Source of the DNA: an uncultured Alistipes sp.
Lineage (GTDB): Bacteria; Bacteroidota; Bacteroidia; Bacteroidales; Rikenellaceae
Assembly: GCA_904502005.1 (NCBI GenBank)
Contig: CAJGDC010000031.1
Location: 1 to 21,859, forward strand
Reading direction: 5' to 3'
Length of the DNA: 21,859 nucleotides
Shown: positions 21,760-21,859 of the stretch, in pieces
Layout of the letters: each line of letters begins with the position of its first letter
How positions within the stretch are numbered: the stretch's first letter is position 1
Made by a program: the position numbers and the translations under genes
Notes under the pieces: generated by a model
The model's database searches: none
What the model saw: the letters and a program-made list of their open reading frames with translations, nothing else
Told to the model about the DNA's origin: nothing

Positions 21760-21859
21760 ATGGCAATTCAGAAGTATAGTATCAAAAGAGACTTGACCCC
21801 TCCAACAAAGGCGGGAGTTAGTTCGGTCAGATTGCGTGTATCCTCACGATGCAAGCGAG
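21760..21859 (+). CDS. tyrosine recombinase (integrase) N-terminus, cut by window edge
   Basis: Only 33 codons are visible (MAIQKYSIKRDLTPP..., then AGVSSVRLRVSSRCKR). The basic, beta-strand-like start with SSVRLRV is typical of the N-terminal arm-DNA-binding domain of Bacteroidota site-specific integrases from conjugative transposons and genomic islands. Catalytic residues lie outside the window, so the family call rests on the N-terminus, the preceding AT-rich repeat region and the position just after an operon terminator. It points right, as the first gene of a putative integrated element. Confidence 0.6.
   Translation, partial: MAIQKYSIKRDLTPPTKAGVSSVRLRVSSRCKR

Overview
The window looks like the chromosome of a Bacteroidales bacterium (phylum Bacteroidota); genus is not resolvable by eye. 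The signs are promoter -7 boxes of the TAnnTTTG type before several operons, A-rich start regions mostly without Shine-Dalgarno sequences, a PF14121-like putative porin, a single-chain E1 alpha/beta dehydrogenase, a four-helix-bundle S23 protein and a Bacteroidota-style integrase start. No tRNA, rRNA or CRISPR array was seen.

Layout. (1) 1-446 has no convincing gene but is full of inverted repeats and ends in intrinsic terminators; it looks like part of a structured RNA or the 3' end of an unseen transcript. (2) 447-5451, minus strand, is a compact operon: OPT-family oligopeptide transporter, peptidase T, NAD synthetase. The NAD synthetase's glutaminase domain appears to have lost two of its three catalytic residues. 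(3) 5463-5931 holds a small, AT-rich four-helix-bundle gene bracketed by two inverted arrays of a 7-bp repeat (consensus TTRGCYR, five units each). (4) 5921-9911, minus strand, is a translationally coupled set: mannose-1-phosphate guanylyltransferase, MurF, and a secreted GH13 alpha-amylase-like enzyme. (5) A 76-bp divergent promoter region leads to 9988-13561, plus strand: phosphatidylserine synthase, putative porin and lytic transglycosylase, joined by TAATG stop/start overlaps. (6) 13720-21520, plus strand, is a lipoate-dependent 2-oxoacid dehydrogenase operon: E2, E3, fused E1, an aldolase/short-chain dehydrogenase fusion and a short lipoate-protein ligase. It ends in a strong terminator. 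(7) From about 21574 the DNA turns AT-rich, carries direct repeats, has a good promoter and starts a truncated tyrosine-recombinase-like gene, so an integrated element probably begins here.

How the genes work together. The transporter and peptidase T take up and trim small peptides. The middle cluster serves envelope building: sugar nucleotide, peptidoglycan precursor, phospholipid, outer-membrane barrel and murein turnover. The right-hand operon builds a complete 2-oxoacid dehydrogenase together with the ligase that attaches its lipoyl cofactor; the bifunctional aldolase/dehydrogenase may supply or remove a metabolite, but its substrate is not readable from sequence.

Most of the window is ordinary metabolism. 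The points most worth a second look are the degenerate glutaminase half of NadE, the inverted heptamer arrays around the four-helix-bundle gene, the structured region at the left edge, the second peripheral-binding-like segment in E2, the aldolase/dehydrogenase inside a lipoate operon, and the element boundary at the right edge.
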